Position numbers and translations under genes: made by a program. The notes beneath the pieces were generated by a model. The model was not told where the DNA came from, did no database searches, and saw nothing but the letters and a program-made list of their open reading frames with translations. This document shows positions 37,553-47,262 of a stretch of DNA of 64,000 nt, piece after piece; position 1 is the first letter of the stretch, and every line of letters starts with the position of its first letter. Source of the DNA: Gallaecimonas pentaromativorans. Lineage in GTDB: Bacteria; Pseudomonadota; Gammaproteobacteria; Enterobacterales; Gallaecimonadaceae. The stretch covers positions 1 through 64,000 of the forward strand of contig NZ_RJUL01000007.1 in the NCBI RefSeq assembly GCF_003751625.1, written 5' to 3'.

Positions 37553-38446
37553 ATGCTGCGCGAAAACCTCAACGATCTGGTGGCCTTTGTCACCGTGGCC
37601 CGAGAGGGCAGTTTTACCAAGGCGGCGGCGCAGATGGGGGTGTCTACTTCAGCGCTGAGCCACGCCATGCGCGGCTTGGAAGAGCGCCTTGGGCTGCGGC
37701 TGCTGGCCCGCAGCACTCGCAGCGTGTCTCCTACCGAAGCTGGCGAGAAGCTACTGCTGACGGTGGCGCCGCGCCTGGAAGAAATCGAAGAACAGCTCTC
37801 GGCCATTGGCGACTTGCGCGGCAAACCCACCGGCACCATCCGCATCAACGCATCGCGCCATGCCGTTAGCCAATTTTTATGGCCAAGGCTCAAGCCCTTG
37901 TTGCAAAACTACCCTGAGATCCATATCGAGATCTCCGCTGAAAACCGCTTCACCGATATTGTTGCCGAGCGCTTCGACATGGGGGTGCGCCTCACCGAAA
38001 GCCTGCCAAAAGACATGATAGCGGTGCCCCTCTCAGGGCCACTGCGCATGGTGGCGGTGGCCAGCCCCGCCTATCTTGCCGAGCACCCGGCGCCGACGCA
38101 TCCGAGCGATCTTGCCAGGCATAACTGCATCAACATTCGCTTGCCCACTTACGGCGGCTTTTACGCATGGGAGTTTGGTAAAGGGGACGAAGAAATGGCG
38201 GTGCGCGTGTCGGGGCAGCTGGCCTTTAACGACAGTCAACATGCACTGCAGGCCTGCCTGGATGGTTATGGTATCGCCTTTACCAGCCTGGATATGGTCA
38301 CGCCTTACTTGGAGCGAGGCGAGCTGGTGCAGATCCTCGATGACTGGTGCCCGCCTTTTGATGGGTATTCGCTCTACTACCCCAATCGCCGCCAGCACTC
38401 CACGGCGTTCAGCCTGGTGCTCGATGCCCTGCGTTTGAAGGATTAA
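37553..38446 (+). CDS. LysR-family transcriptional regulator
   Basis: 297 residues. N-terminal HTH (VAREGSFTKAAAQMGVSTSA, about residues 15-35; MRGLEERLGLRLLARSTRSV follows) and a C-terminal substrate-binding domain. It belongs to the large YafC/DmlR-like group, often found beside oxidoreductase genes. It is divergent from the aldo/keto reductase and upstream of the second RND pump on the same strand (127 bp gap); it may control either. Start at 37553 fits the family, preceded by a C-rich tract without a clear ribosome binding site. Confidence 0.83.
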   Translation: MLRENLNDLVAFVTVAREGSFTKAAAQMGVSTSALSHAMRGLEERLGLRLLARSTRSVSPTEAGEKLLLTVAPRLEEIEEQLSAIGDLRGKPTGTIRINASRHAVSQFLWPRLKPLLQNYPEIHIEISAENRFTDIVAERFDMGVRLTESLPKDMIAVPLSGPLRMVAVASPAYLAEHPAPTHPSDLARHNCINIRLPTYGGFYAWEFGKGDEEMAVRVSGQLAFNDSQHALQACLDGYGIAFTSLDMVTPYLERGELVQILDDWCPPFDGYSLYYPNRRQHSTAFSLVLDALRLKD

Positions 38447-38573
38447 CCGTAGCAAAGGTGCTGCTTTTCATGAATGAGTCCCACCCTTCGGGCGACTCGT
38501 CGCATCTTCTCTATGCCAGTGTTTATTAGCAGGATAAGGTTTGGCGCTTTGCTTATAGACAGAGTTGGCCTTT

Positions 38574-41500
38574 ATGTTGGGACTTGTTCGCGTTGCATTG
38601 AGCCGCCCCTACACCTTTGTGGTCATGGCCCTGGTGCTGTTGATCCTGGGGCCACTGCTCGCCAAGCGCACACCCAAGGATATCTTCCCCAACATCGACA
38701 TTCCGGTGGTGGCGGTGGCCTGGCAGTACAAGGGTCTGCCGCCAAGAGAAATGGCCGGCCGGGTGACCACCGCCTTTGAAAGGGTGCTGACCACCACCGT
38801 CAACAACATCGAGCACATCGAGGCCAACTCCTACAACGGCACCGGCATCGTTAAAATCTTCTTCCAGCCGGACGTGGACATCAACCTGGCCAACGCCCAG
38901 GTGACAGCGGTGGCCCAGACCATCGTCAAACGCATGCCCCCCGGTGCCCAGCCGCCTCTTATCATCAACTACAGCGCCTCGACGGTGCCGGTGATGCAGC
39001 TGGCCCTGTCGGGCAAGGGTCTGACCGAGCAACAGCTGGCCGACTTGGCGCTGAACCGGCTGCGCACCGCCCTGGTGACGGTGCCCGGCGCCGCCATTCC
39101 CTACCCTTACGGCGGTAAACAGCGCCAGGTGCAGATCGATCTCAAACCCGAGGCGCTCAAGGCCCGCGGCATGACCGGCCAGGACGTGGCCAACGCCCTG
39201 GCGGCCCAGAACCTGGTGATTTCGGCCGGTACCGAGAAAATTGGCGACCTCGAATACGCCATCAACCTCAACAATTCCCCGAAAAACCTGGCCGAAATTG
39301 CCGACTTCCCGGTGAAAATGGTCAACGGGGCCATGGTGTTTATCCGTGACGTCGCCTCAGTGCGCGACGGCAGCGCCGTGCAAACCAATATCGTGCACGT
39401 GGACGGCGGCCGTTCGGTGCTGATGAACATCTACAAGAACGGCAACACCTCGACCCTGGATGTCATCAACGGGGTGAAAGACAAGCTTGAACAGGTTAAG
39501 GCCCAGCTGCCGGACAACCTGGAAGTGAAGGTCATGGGGGATCAGTCGCTGTTTGTCGAGGGGGCCATCGACGGCGTAGTCACCGAAGGGGTGATAGCGG
39601 CGCTGCTGACCAGCTTGATGATTTTGCTGTTCCTCGGCAGTTGGCGCTCCACCCTGATTGTGACGGTGTCCATTCCGCTATCGATCCTCGGCGCCATCAT
39701 CGTGCTGTCGCTGCTGGGCGAAACCCTTAACATCATGACCCTTGGCGGCCTGGCCCTGGCAGTGGGCATTTTGGTGGATTTGGCCACGGTGACCATAGAG
39801 AACGTCAACGTTCACCTTGAAGAGGGACAAGCGGTAGAGCAGGCCATCCTTGACGGCACCCGGCAAATACTGATGCCGGCCTTTGTGTCGCTGTTGTGTA
39901 TCTGCATCGTGTTCGTGCCCATGTACTTGCTGGATGGGCTACCCCGCTACCTCTTTGTGCCCATGGCCGAAGCGGTGATGCTGGCCATGCTGTTCTCTTT
40001 TATTTTGTCGTTCACCCTGGTGCCGACCCTGGCCAAGTACCTGTTAAAACCCCACCAGGGCGAAGGCCCTGGCCACAGCAAGCTGGGTTTTTTCCAGCGT
40101 TTCCAGGCTGGCTTTGAGCGCGGCTTCAACCGCTTTCGCCATAGCTATCATCAGCTCCTTGCCGCCACCATGGCCACCCCCAAAACCTTCATCGCCGTCT
40201 TTATGGCCTTTGTGATGCTGTCTTTTGCGCTGGTGCCTTTTGTGGGCCGGGACTTCTTTCCCACCGTTGATGCCGGGCAAATCGTGCTGCACGCCCGGGC
40301 GCCGGTGGGCACCCGGATAGAGGAAACCGCTGCCCGTTTTGCCAAGGTGCAGCAGGCTGTCCGCCAAGTGATCCCGGCTAAGGATCTGGCGGCCCTGACC
40401 GACAACCTGGGCACCTACGCGTCCAGCATCAATACCATCTATGCCAACAACGGCATGATTGGCACCGAGGACGGCGACATCCAGATCTCGCTGCATAAGG
40501 GCCATGCCCCCACCGCCGAGTACATCAAGCGGCTGCGGGAAGTGCTGCCCCAGCAGTTTCCCGACATGGCCTTTTCCTTCCTGCCGGCCGATATCGTCAG
40601 CCAGATATTGAACTTCGGTACTCCCTCGCCTATCGAGGTACGGCTGCAAGGCCGCGACACCGCCAGCAGCTTTGCCTATGCCAACACCTTGCTGCCAGCG
40701 CTTAAACGCATCCCCGGTATTGCCGATGTGCGCATCCAGCAATCCCCCAACGCCCCAGCCATGGATGTGAACGTTGACCGCACCCGCGCCCTCTATGCCG
40801 GGGTAACCCAAAAGGACATCGCCAACAGCCTGGTGGTCAATCTGGTTGGCTCCAGCCAGGTGGCGCCCACCTATTGGCTAAACCCCCAAAACAACGTGAC
40901 CTACCCCATAGTCCTGCAAACCCCGCAGTACCATATCGACTCCCTCAAGGCCCTTAAAAACGTGCCGGTCAACGGCACCGGCGCTGGGCAAACCACGGTG
41001 CTGGGTGGCCTGGTGCAATTTACCCGTAGCCGCACCGATGCGGTGGTAACCGAATACAACATTCAACCTGTGGTGCAGATCTTCGCCACCGTACAAGGCA
41101 GGGACTTAGGCGCCGTGGCCAACGACTTGCAAAATCTGCTGGACGCCCATCAAAGCGACCGCCCCAAGGGCACCGTGGTGACCCTGAGCGGCCAGGTGAA
41201 AACCATGAACAGCGCCTTCACCGGCCTGCTTTATGGCCTGCTGGGAGCCATCGTTATGGTGTACTTGCTGATCGTGGTGAACTTCCAGTCCTGGCGTGAC
41301 CCTTTCGTCATCGTGAGCGCCCTGCCAGCGGCCCTAGCCGGCATTGTCTGGATGCTGTTTGCCACTCATACCACCTTCAGCGTACCTGCCCTGACCGGCG
41401 CCATCATGTGTATGGGGGTGGCTACCGCCAACAGCGTGCTGGTGGTGAGTTTTGCCAAGGAAAAACTGGCTGAATTGGGGGATGCCACCCAGGCCGCCAT

Positions 41501-41729
41501 GGCGGCCGGTTATGCTCGCCTGCGCCCGGTATTGATGACGGCGCTGGCGATGATCATCGGCATGCTGCCCATGGCCCTTGGCTTGGGTGACGGCGGCGAG
41601 CAGAATGCCCCCTTGGGGCGCGCCGTTATTGGCGGCCTGCTGTTTGCCACCATCGCCACCCTGTTCTTTGTACCGGTGCTGTTTAGCCTCTTTCACCGCC
41701 ACTCTCATCGGAGCGACGCCCATGTCTAA
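38574..41729 (+). CDS. RND efflux permease, second system
   Basis: Inner-membrane RND transporter, about 1051 residues. ATG at 38574 is preferred to an in-frame TTG at 38565. N-terminal TM1 (SRPYTFVVMALVLLILGPLL) and KDIFPNIDIPVVAVAW are typical of a subgroup distinct from AcrB. In TM4 only one Asp of the usual pair is kept (GILVDLATVTIENVN). The pump precedes its adaptor, the reverse of the first system, and overlaps it by 8 bp. Substrate unknown; heavy metal or organic compounds are both possible. No outer-membrane gene adjoins. Confidence 0.88.
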   Translation: MLGLVRVALSRPYTFVVMALVLLILGPLLAKRTPKDIFPNIDIPVVAVAWQYKGLPPREMAGRVTTAFERVLTTTVNNIEHIEANSYNGTGIVKIFFQPDVDINLANAQVTAVAQTIVKRMPPGAQPPLIINYSASTVPVMQLALSGKGLTEQQLADLALNRLRTALVTVPGAAIPYPYGGKQRQVQIDLKPEALKARGMTGQDVANALAAQNLVISAGTEKIGDLEYAINLNNSPKNLAEIADFPVKMVNGAMVFIRDVASVRDGSAVQTNIVHVDGGRSVLMNIYKNGNTSTLDVINGVKDKLEQVKAQLPDNLEVKVMGDQSLFVEGAIDGVVTEGVIAALLTSLMILLFLGSWRSTLIVTVSIPLSILGAIIVLSLLGETLNIMTLGGLALAVGILVDLATVTIENVNVHLEEGQAVEQAILDGTRQILMPAFVSLLCICIVFVPMYLLDGLPRYLFVPMAEAVMLAMLFSFILSFTLVPTLAKYLLKPHQGEGPGHSKLGFFQRFQAGFERGFNRFRHSYHQLLAATMATPKTFIAVFMAFVMLSFALVPFVGRDFFPTVDAGQIVLHARAPVGTRIEETAARFAKVQQAVRQVIPAKDLAALTDNLGTYASSINTIYANNGMIGTEDGDIQISLHKGHAPTAEYIKRLREVLPQQFPDMAFSFLPADIVSQILNFGTPSPIEVRLQGRDTASSFAYANTLLPALKRIPGIADVRIQQSPNAPAMDVNVDRTRALYAGVTQKDIANSLVVNLVGSSQVAPTYWLNPQNNVTYPIVLQTPQYHIDSLKALKNVPVNGTGAGQTTVLGGLVQFTRSRTDAVVTEYNIQPVVQIFATVQGRDLGAVANDLQNLLDAHQSDRPKGTVVTLSGQVKTMNSAFTGLLYGLLGAIVMVYLLIVVNFQSWRDPFVIVSALPAALAGIVWMLFATHTTFSVPALTGAIMCMGVATANSVLVVSFAKEKLAELGDATQAAMAAGYARLRPVLMTALAMIIGMLPMALGLGDGGEQNAPLGRAVIGGLLFATIATLFFVPVLFSLFHRHSHRSDAHV

Positions 41730-42861
41730 GTCTCAATCCCATACTCTGCGCAACATCGGCATTGGTGTGTTCGTGGTGGCGGCCGCCGTTGCCAGCTCGG
41801 GCCTGGTGCTGCGCGCCAAGGAAGACGACGCCCTCAAGACCTGGACCGACGCCCAGGCCATTGCGGCGGTGGCGGTGGTTAACCCCAGCGCCGGGGCCGG
41901 CCAGATGCAGCTTCAACTGCCAGGGCGCCTGGAGGCGTATCGCCAGGCCCCCATCTACGCCCGGGTCAATGGCTACTTAAAAAGCTGGCAACTGGATATC
42001 GGCAGCAAGGTGGCTGCTGGCCAGCAGCTGGCCAGCATCGACACCCCCGATATCGACCAGCAATTGATGCAGGCCAAGGCCCAGTTGGGCGTGGCCAAGG
42101 CCAACGCCGCCTTGGCCAAATCCACCACCGAGCGCTGGCAGAAACTGGCCCAGACCAAGGCGGTGTCGATGCAGGAAGCCCAGCAGAATCAAAGTGCCTA
42201 TGAGGCCAGCCTGGCCCAGGTGCGCGCCGCCGAGGCCAACGTCAAATACCTGGAAGTGCAAAAAGATTACGCCGCCATCGTCTCGCCCTTTGCCGGCGTG
42301 GTAACCGCCCGCAACACCGATATTGGCGACCTTATTAGCTCTGGCAGCAATGGCGGCCAGGCGCTATTCCAGGTGGCCGATGTCAGCCGGCTGCGGGTCT
42401 ATATCCGGGTGCCCCAACAAGACGTGCCCCAAGTGCCGGTGGGTACCCTGGCCAGCATCAGCGTGCCCGAACATCCCAGCAAGCACTACCAGGCCAGGGT
42501 GGAAGCCTCTTCCCAGGCGGTTGACCAGGACTCCGGCACCGCTTTGATGCAACTGGTGATGGACAACAGCCAAGGGGAATTGCTGCCCGGCGGCTATGCC
42601 AGCGTCGAGCTCGATCTCCCCAAACCCAAGGGGGTGGTGACGGTGCCCGCCAGCGCTATTATCTTCGATGCCAAGGGCCTGTCCGTGGCCACCGTCGATA
42701 GCGGCAACAAGGTCCACCTCAAGCCCATCAGCATCGCCCGCGATCTGGGCCGGGATGTGGAAGTGGCCACCGGCCTGACCGTTAACGACAAAGTGATCAC
42801 CAATCCCCCCGACGGGGTCAGCAACGATACCCAGGTCAGGGTGGTCAACTCCGACGCCTGA
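41722..42861 (+). CDS. RND efflux periplasmic adaptor, second system
   Basis: Membrane fusion protein of about 379 residues. N-terminal anchor (RNIGIGVFVVAAAVASSGL), lipoyl halves (RVNGYLKSWQLDIGSKVAAG and DYAAIVSPFAGVVTARN) around a coiled hairpin with many Ala/Gln/Lys, then barrel domains. The start at 41722 is translationally coupled to the permease; the longer frame to 41578 only overlaps it. Followed by a strong terminator. Confidence 0.88.
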   Translation: MSKSQSHTLRNIGIGVFVVAAAVASSGLVLRAKEDDALKTWTDAQAIAAVAVVNPSAGAGQMQLQLPGRLEAYRQAPIYARVNGYLKSWQLDIGSKVAAGQQLASIDTPDIDQQLMQAKAQLGVAKANAALAKSTTERWQKLAQTKAVSMQEAQQNQSAYEASLAQVRAAEANVKYLEVQKDYAAIVSPFAGVVTARNTDIGDLISSGSNGGQALFQVADVSRLRVYIRVPQQDVPQVPVGTLASISVPEHPSKHYQARVEASSQAVDQDSGTALMQLVMDNSQGELLPGGYASVELDLPKPKGVVTVPASAIIFDAKGLSVATVDSGNKVHLKPISIARDLGRDVEVATGLTVNDKVITNPPDGVSNDTQVRVVNSDA

Positions 42862-42890
42862 AAAAAGCCCCGCCGAAGCGGGGCTTTTTT
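42861..42890 (+). terminator. Terminator of second RND operon
   Basis: Perfect 13-bp arms with six A and six T at the ends (42861-42873 and 42878-42890, loop CGAA). Begins at the adaptor stop codon. Confidence 0.92.
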
Positions 42891-42905
42891 ATATCCCAAG
42901 CAACA

Positions 42906-42936
42906 AAAAACCCCGGGCTTTCGCACCGGGGTTTTT
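42906..42936 (-). terminator. Terminator of dusB-fis operon
   Basis: Eleven-bp arms (42906-42916 and 42926-42936) with A and T runs, placed 20 nt after the fis stop codon on the minus strand. Confidence 0.88.
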
Positions 42937-42956
42937 CTTTTGCATCAACCAATCGC

Positions 42957-43253
42957 TTAGTTCATGCCGTATTTTTTCAGCTTCTTGCGCAGGGTACCGC
43001 GGTTGATGCCCAGCATGTTGGCAGCCTTGGTTTGGTTGCCACGGGTGTAGGTCATCACTACATCCAGCAGGGGGGCTTCGACTTCGCTCAGCACCATTTC
43101 ATACAGCTCGGTTACTTCCTGGCCATCTAATTGGGAGAAGTAGTTCTGGAGCGCTTGACGTACGGAATTACGCAGGGGCTGTGAGTCGCCAGTTTTAGGG
43201 CTCACGGCAGTCAGAGACTTGGAAACATCAGTCGTCATGTTGGAGTCAAACAT
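42957..43253 (-). CDS. fis: DNA-binding protein Fis
   Basis: Nucleoid protein and growth-phase regulator that bends DNA and activates rRNA promoters. Exactly 98 residues as in E. coli. The C-terminal HTH ([20 protein letters not shown], then [10 protein letters not shown]) is nearly identical to the E. coli protein. It is downstream of dusB by 32 bp in the standard dusB-fis operon. No second promoter is evident in the short gap. Confidence 0.98.
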   Translation of the reverse strand: MFDSNMTTDVSKSLTAVSPKTGDSQPLRNSVRQALQNYFSQLDGQEVTELYEMVLSEVEAPLLDVVMTYTRGNQTKAANMLGINRGTLRKKLKKYGMN

Positions 43254-43285
43254 AGTCTTAACGCTCTTGGTTGTTATCTTGAAAA

Positions 43286-44248
43286 CTACAATGAACGGAA
43301 ATAGCGCGCCAGCGCATCAAGCTGCGACTGGGCGTCCGTCAACGCATAAAAAGCCCGGCGAAATTCGCCACCCTCATCATGAGACGCCAGATACCACCCC
43401 ACGTGTTTGCGGGCGATCTGGGCGCCTTTGAAATCGCCATAGAACCCATGCAGTGCCTCGACATGTTCCCGAAGGATAGAGGCCTGCTCCCCAATCGAGG
43501 GGGCCGGCAAGTGCCGCCCTGTTTCGAGGAAGTGTGCGGTTTCCCGGAACAGCCAGGGTCGCCCCTGGGCGCCTCGGCCAATCATGATGGCATCGGCGCC
43601 GGTATGCTTGAGCACCCATTGGGCCTTTTCCACGCTGGTGATGTCGCCATTGGCGACCACCGGCATGTCCACGGCCCTTTTGATGGCCCTGATGGTCTCG
43701 AACTCGGCGTCGCCCTTGAACATGCAGGCGCGGGTTCGGCCATGCACCGCCAGGGATTGGATACCACAACGCTCGGCCAGCTTGGCGATAACCACACCGT
43801 TGCGGTTTTCCGGGTCCCAGCCGGTACGGATCTTTAAGGTGACGGGCACATCCACTGCCGCCACCACGGCCTTCAAAATGTCTTCCACCAGATCAGGAAA
43901 TTGCAGCAACGCAGAACCTGCGAGCTTTTTATTTACCTTCTTGGCGGGGCAACCCATGTTGATGTCGATCACCTGGGCGCCATTTTCAACGTTGAAACGG
44001 GCCGCATCGGCCATCAACTGGGGCTCTGAGCCGGCTATTTGCACTGCCCTTACACCCGCTTCCTGGTCATGGACCATCCGCAGCCGGGATTTCTCCGACT
44101 GCCAGACATCGGGGTTGGCAGACAGCATTTCCGACACCGCCAGGCCTGCACCCATCTGCAGACAAAGCTTGCGAAAAGGCTGATCTGTCACCCCAGCCAT
44201 GGGGGCCAGGATCAGCGGCACATCCAGTTTGTAAGGACCGATTTGCAT
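43286..44248 (-). CDS. dusB: tRNA-dihydrouridine synthase B
   Basis: FMN enzyme that reduces uridine to dihydrouridine in tRNA (U17 in E. coli DusB) using NADPH. 320 residues in a TIM barrel plus helical domain. Motifs: [16 protein letters not shown] at the start, the catalytic Cys in [12 protein letters not shown], and [13 protein letters not shown]. First gene of dusB-fis, with a promoter carrying a G+C-rich discriminator upstream. Confidence 0.96.
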   Translation of the reverse strand: MQIGPYKLDVPLILAPMAGVTDQPFRKLCLQMGAGLAVSEMLSANPDVWQSEKSRLRMVHDQEAGVRAVQIAGSEPQLMADAARFNVENGAQVIDINMGCPAKKVNKKLAGSALLQFPDLVEDILKAVVAAVDVPVTLKIRTGWDPENRNGVVIAKLAERCGIQSLAVHGRTRACMFKGDAEFETIRAIKRAVDMPVVANGDITSVEKAQWVLKHTGADAIMIGRGAQGRPWLFRETAHFLETGRHLPAPSIGEQASILREHVEALHGFYGDFKGAQIARKHVGWYLASHDEGGEFRRAFYALTDAQSQLDALARYFRSL

Positions 44249-44281
44249 GAACCCGGGAAAGCCAGTAGCACAGGGCCGCGT

Positions 44282-44310
44282 AGTTTACGCATTTATGACC
44301 GGTCTGAAAA
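44282..44310 (-). promoter_or_regulatory. Candidate dusB-fis promoter
   Basis: On the minus strand TTTTCA (44310-44305) and TAAACT (44287-44282) are 17 bp apart, each with four of six consensus matches. A G+C-rich ACGCGGCCC follows the -10. A weak promoter with such a discriminator is what growth-rate and stringent control of fis would need. The assignment is by position and sequence only. Confidence 0.5.
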
Positions 44311-44387
44311 GGTCACAAATTAACCGAAAGCGGTTTTTTGTTGGCTCACAGGCAAAAACATCATCAAGGGCCCGATTTCCCTTGCAT

Positions 44388-45263
44388 TCAGCCCTTGATA
44401 CCACTCAGGCGGCACCACTCTTCGCGGGTAACCACCGGCGCCATTTGGCACTGTTCGCCGTAGTGCTCGACCAGGCCTTGGGCCTGGCTTTCCAGCACCC
44501 CTGAAAGCGCGATGGCACCGCCGCTCTTGAGGTAACCAAGGATGATGTCACGCAGCTCAGCCAAGGGGCCGGCGAGGATATTGGCCACCACCACATCGGC
44601 TTTAAGGCCAAGGGGCTGGTCTTTGGGCAGGTACAGCTCGAGGCGGTCGGCTACGTCGTTACGCTCGGCGTTGGCGCGGCTCGCTTCGATAGCTTGAGGG
44701 TCGATATCCACTCCCACCACCCGGGCGGCGCCCAGTTTAAGGGCGGCGATGGCGAGAATGCCGGAGCCGCAGCCAAAATCCACCACGGTTTTACCGCTAA
44801 GATCGAGACCATCCAGCCATTCGAGGCACAGCGCCGTGGTGGGGTGGGTGCCGGTGCCGAAGGCCAGGCCCGGGTCCAGCCGTACGTTGACGGCGCTCGG
44901 GTCTGGCACATCACGCCAGGACGGGCAGATCCACAACCGCTTACCAAACTGCATGGGGTGGAAGTTGTCCATCCAGGCCCGTTCCCAGTCTTTGTCTTCC
45001 AGCACTTCTACCTTGATAGGCGCCTCTTCCCCCAACACGGTGCGCAGCAGGGCCTGGGCGCCGCTGGTGTCGGCGTCGGCAGTAAAGAGTGCCATCAGGT
45101 CGGTATCGCCCCACAGGCGGGTCTCGCCGGGCAGCGGCTCGAACACCGGGGTGTCTTTGGCGTCCATAAAGGTGATGGACAGTGCCCCTTGTTCCATCAG
45201 CAGATCCCCAAGCTTTTCCGCTACTTGGGCAGTGGTATTGGTACGTACCTGAATCCAGGCCAT
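44388..45263 (-). CDS. prmA: Ribosomal protein L11 methyltransferase
   Basis: SAM-dependent trimethylation of ribosomal protein L11. About 291 residues. The start at 45263 ([20 protein letters not shown]) is the conserved PrmA start; the frame to 45407 lies in the divergent promoter. The SAM motif [20 protein letters not shown] and the catalytic NILAGPL (NxxxGxL region) are present, with FGTGTHPTT before them. Upstream of dusB-fis as in other gammaproteobacteria. Confidence 0.96.
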   Translation of the reverse strand: MAWIQVRTNTTAQVAEKLGDLLMEQGALSITFMDAKDTPVFEPLPGETRLWGDTDLMALFTADADTSGAQALLRTVLGEEAPIKVEVLEDKDWERAWMDNFHPMQFGKRLWICPSWRDVPDPSAVNVRLDPGLAFGTGTHPTTALCLEWLDGLDLSGKTVVDFGCGSGILAIAALKLGAARVVGVDIDPQAIEASRANAERNDVADRLELYLPKDQPLGLKADVVVANILAGPLAELRDIILGYLKSGGAIALSGVLESQAQGLVEHYGEQCQMAPVVTREEWCRLSGIKG

Positions 45264-45396
45264 GTCATTCTCCGATTCGCGCGAACGGGTAAGTCTATCA
45301 TGGGTCATACTTGCTGAGACCGGGCGCGATAGCGGTATGGAACAGCCGCAACGGGCCCGGTAATTCATCCACTGCCTGAAAAGGAGGAACAAAGAG

Positions 45397-45630
45397 ATGT
45401 CGGACAACCACAGCCTTTATACCGAGTTCCCCGATCACTGTGACCGTATCCAGGAACTCAAGTCCGCTCATGCCGATTTTGCGCGCGCCGCCGCCGAATA
45501 TCACAAGCTAGACCACCAGATAAGAGGCCTGCAGATGCGTAACCAGCCCGTGGATGACCAAACCATGAAGGGGCTCAAACAGAAACGAGCCCAATTAAAG
45601 GACGAACTGTACAACTGGCTGATCCGCTAA
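45397..45630 (+). CDS. YdcH/DUF465 family small protein
   Basis: 77 residues, mostly alpha-helical and coiled-coil in character. The opening [20 protein letters not shown] and the ending [16 protein letters not shown] are typical of DUF465 proteins such as E. coli YdcH. Function unknown. GGAGG lies upstream of the ATG. Divergent from prmA. A 23-nt palindrome follows 18 bp after the stop. Confidence 0.85.
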   Translation: MSDNHSLYTEFPDHCDRIQELKSAHADFARAAAEYHKLDHQIRGLQMRNQPVDDQTMKGLKQKRAQLKDELYNWLIR

Positions 45631-45639
45631 CCCCCACCT

Positions 45640-45649
45640 CACCCTTTTG
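45640..45649 (-). promoter_or_regulatory. CAAAAGGGTG element upstream of csgD
   Basis: The decamer CAAAAGGGTG reads on the minus strand beside the 23-nt palindrome. The same ten bases occur at 50175-50184 upstream of the subtilase and curli genes. It could be a shared regulator half-site, perhaps CsgD-like, but this is inference. Confidence 0.35.
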
Positions 45650-45671
45650 TCCTAGCCCATTGGGCTAGGAC
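45649..45671. promoter_or_regulatory. 23-nt palindrome upstream of csgD
   Basis: Perfect 11-bp arms GTCCTAGCCCA and TGGGCTAGGAC around a single T. There is no T run on either strand, so it is not a standard terminator. It lies 132 bp before csgD and may be an operator or a cruciform-forming element. The half CTAGCCCA recurs at 50169-50176. Confidence 0.5.
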
Positions 45672-45803
45672 ATCACGCAAAGATGTAGAAAAAAGGTTAA
45701 TTAATCGTCAATATAAGTCACTCAATGGCGTCCGCGATGCGTACCTGAATCAACCAATAACACCACAGTGAAGTGGGATGACTGATGATGCCTTGAGGTG
45801 ATC

Positions 45804-46466
45804 ATGGAAGACTTTAGAAAAATCATAGTGCTTGCAAACCGAGAGCCACCGGGCAACCTGCCCTTGCTGGCTCAATCCCTTGGCTTTGAAGCCGAGGTGG
45901 TCAGAGACGATATCCAAGCCATGGAAAAAGCCGACGACAGCACCCTGCTGGCGATCCCTTTTAGTGGCTTGCGCTTGGATAAACACGGCCTGCCCAATAC
46001 CCTGCGCCATGCCATGCAGTTCTCGCCCATCTTTCTTTATCAGGTGGAGAGTCGGCTGGTCGACCCGCAAATCGCCTTGATGCTGGGCGTGCGGGGCCTT
46101 ATTCACCGTGAGGAGCAGCTCGATCAGGTGCTGCTGGCCATCAAGCTGTTGATGCGGGGCCAGCTCTATTACGACCGGGCGCTGCTGTCGGCGCTGGTGG
46201 ACGACATGGTGCGCCAGCGCCAGTCCTTGGGCGCCGAGCAGGGTGATGTGTCGGCGATGATGTCGCTGACCCGCCAGGAAAAGCGCATCATCGAGCTGGT
46301 GGGGCAAGGGGCACGCAATAAGGAAATTGCCTACAACCTCAACATCAGCGCCCATACCGTCAAGGCACATCTGTCGTCGATTTTCCGAAAGACCCAGTCA
46401 CGTAACCGGGTCGAGCTGCTGCGCTGGGCGCAGCAGCTCAGCCGGGAGCCGCGGATGATGATGTAA
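45804..46466 (+). CDS. csgD: CsgD/VpsT-type LuxR-family biofilm regulator
   Basis: Likely activator of the convergent curli operon. 220 residues: N-terminal receiver-like domain (1-130) without a clear phospho-Asp site, and a C-terminal LuxR HTH (155-212, LTRQEKRIIELVGQGARNKE, ISAHTVKAHL). YYDR at 122-125 stands near where VpsT carries its c-di-GMP-binding W-[FLM]-[TS]-R, so c-di-GMP binding is uncertain. ATG at 45804 has GAGGTG upstream; a GTG at 45798 is less likely. Identification as CsgD rests on neighbourhood and domain order. Confidence 0.8.
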   Translation: MEDFRKIIVLANREPPGNLPLLAQSLGFEAEVVRDDIQAMEKADDSTLLAIPFSGLRLDKHGLPNTLRHAMQFSPIFLYQVESRLVDPQIALMLGVRGLIHREEQLDQVLLAIKLLMRGQLYYDRALLSALVDDMVRQRQSLGAEQGDVSAMMSLTRQEKRIIELVGQGARNKEIAYNLNISAHTVKAHLSSIFRKTQSRNRVELLRWAQQLSREPRMMM

Positions 46467-46472
46467 CCCAAG

Positions 46473-46501
46473 CCGGGGCCTGATGGACGCTCAGGCCCCG
46501 G
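46473..46501. terminator. Hairpin between convergent csgD and csgG
   Basis: Perfect 11-bp G+C-rich arms (46473-46483 and 46491-46501) around TGGACGC. It overlaps the csgG stop codon and follows the csgD stop. No clear T run, so termination would be weak or rely on the stable stem. Confidence 0.5.
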
Positions 46502-47258
46502 TGTCGTCTGCCCGCCAATAGCCTTTGTCTTCGCCTTGCTGGATAAGCCCGATAAGGGCCGCTTCCATGGCTTGGCGTACACACAGTTGCACCGGTTCGT
46601 TGGTGGTAAAGCCGGCTTCAGCTTCGGCCAGGCGGTTAAGGCTGACATAACGGAACAGCCCGGCCCTCATTTCTTGAGACAGCACTTTCTTGGAGGCCGA
46701 CACCGACAACAGCACCCGGCCGCTGCGAACGTCCACCGCCCGCAGGTAAACCGACACCTGGTCTTCCCGATACAGCTCAGAAGCGCCGATGCCGTAATAC
46801 TCCAGCCCGATACCGCCGGTGTTGAGGTTGGTTTCATAGCTGATGATGCCCCCTTCAAAGATCAGTCGCGACTCTTGCAGGCTGGGTAGCTCCTGGCCCT
46901 TTTGCTGGGCAGCCGAGACAATTTTGCGCTCGGTCAGCAGGTTTTGCAGGCCTTCCCTTTCCATGGGCATAAACCAGCCCGAATCCAGCAGCAACTGCAC
47001 CAGAATGGAAGTGCCGCCCTGGGTAACGGCGGTAGAGAACGAGCTGACGTTCTCCTGGGGTTTGTACTGGCCGGTCTGGTCACGAAAAGCGTACACCGCC
47101 ACCGGAATGGGGTGGCGTGGCTTGGGGCCTTTTTCCAACGCCAGCATGTCCTGGGACGGCGGGTTGACCTGGGCATCGCTCAGGTTGAACTGGGGGTTGT
47201 TAAAGGCGGCGCAGCCACCCAGCAGCAAGCTGGCTGCCAACGAAAGTACAAGGCGCAT
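46491..47258 (-). CDS. csgG: Curli secretion lipoprotein CsgG
   Basis: Forms the nonameric outer-membrane pore for curli subunits. 255 residues, slightly shorter than E. coli CsgG (277). Lipobox LLLGGC with lipidated C16. Family segments: PIPVAVYAFRDQTGQYKP, TAVTQGGTSILVQLLLDSGW, FEGGIISYETNLNTGG, and YLRAVDVRSGRVLLSVSASK. Last gene of the curli operon, 4 bp after csgF. Confidence 0.95.
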   Translation of the reverse strand: MRLVLSLAASLLLGGCAAFNNPQFNLSDAQVNPPSQDMLALEKGPKPRHPIPVAVYAFRDQTGQYKPQENVSSFSTAVTQGGTSILVQLLLDSGWFMPMEREGLQNLLTERKIVSAAQQKGQELPSLQESRLIFEGGIISYETNLNTGGIGLEYYGIGASELYREDQVSVYLRAVDVRSGRVLLSVSASKKVLSQEMRAGLFRYVSLNRLAEAEAGFTTNEPVQLCVRQAMEAALIGLIQQGEDKGYWRADDTGA

Positions 47259-47262
47259 CGTG

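Noticed and set aside
45649-45671. Terminator for the DUF465 gene
   Set aside because: The stem is perfect but neither strand has a T run after it, and its single-base loop is unsuited; kept as an operator-like palindrome.
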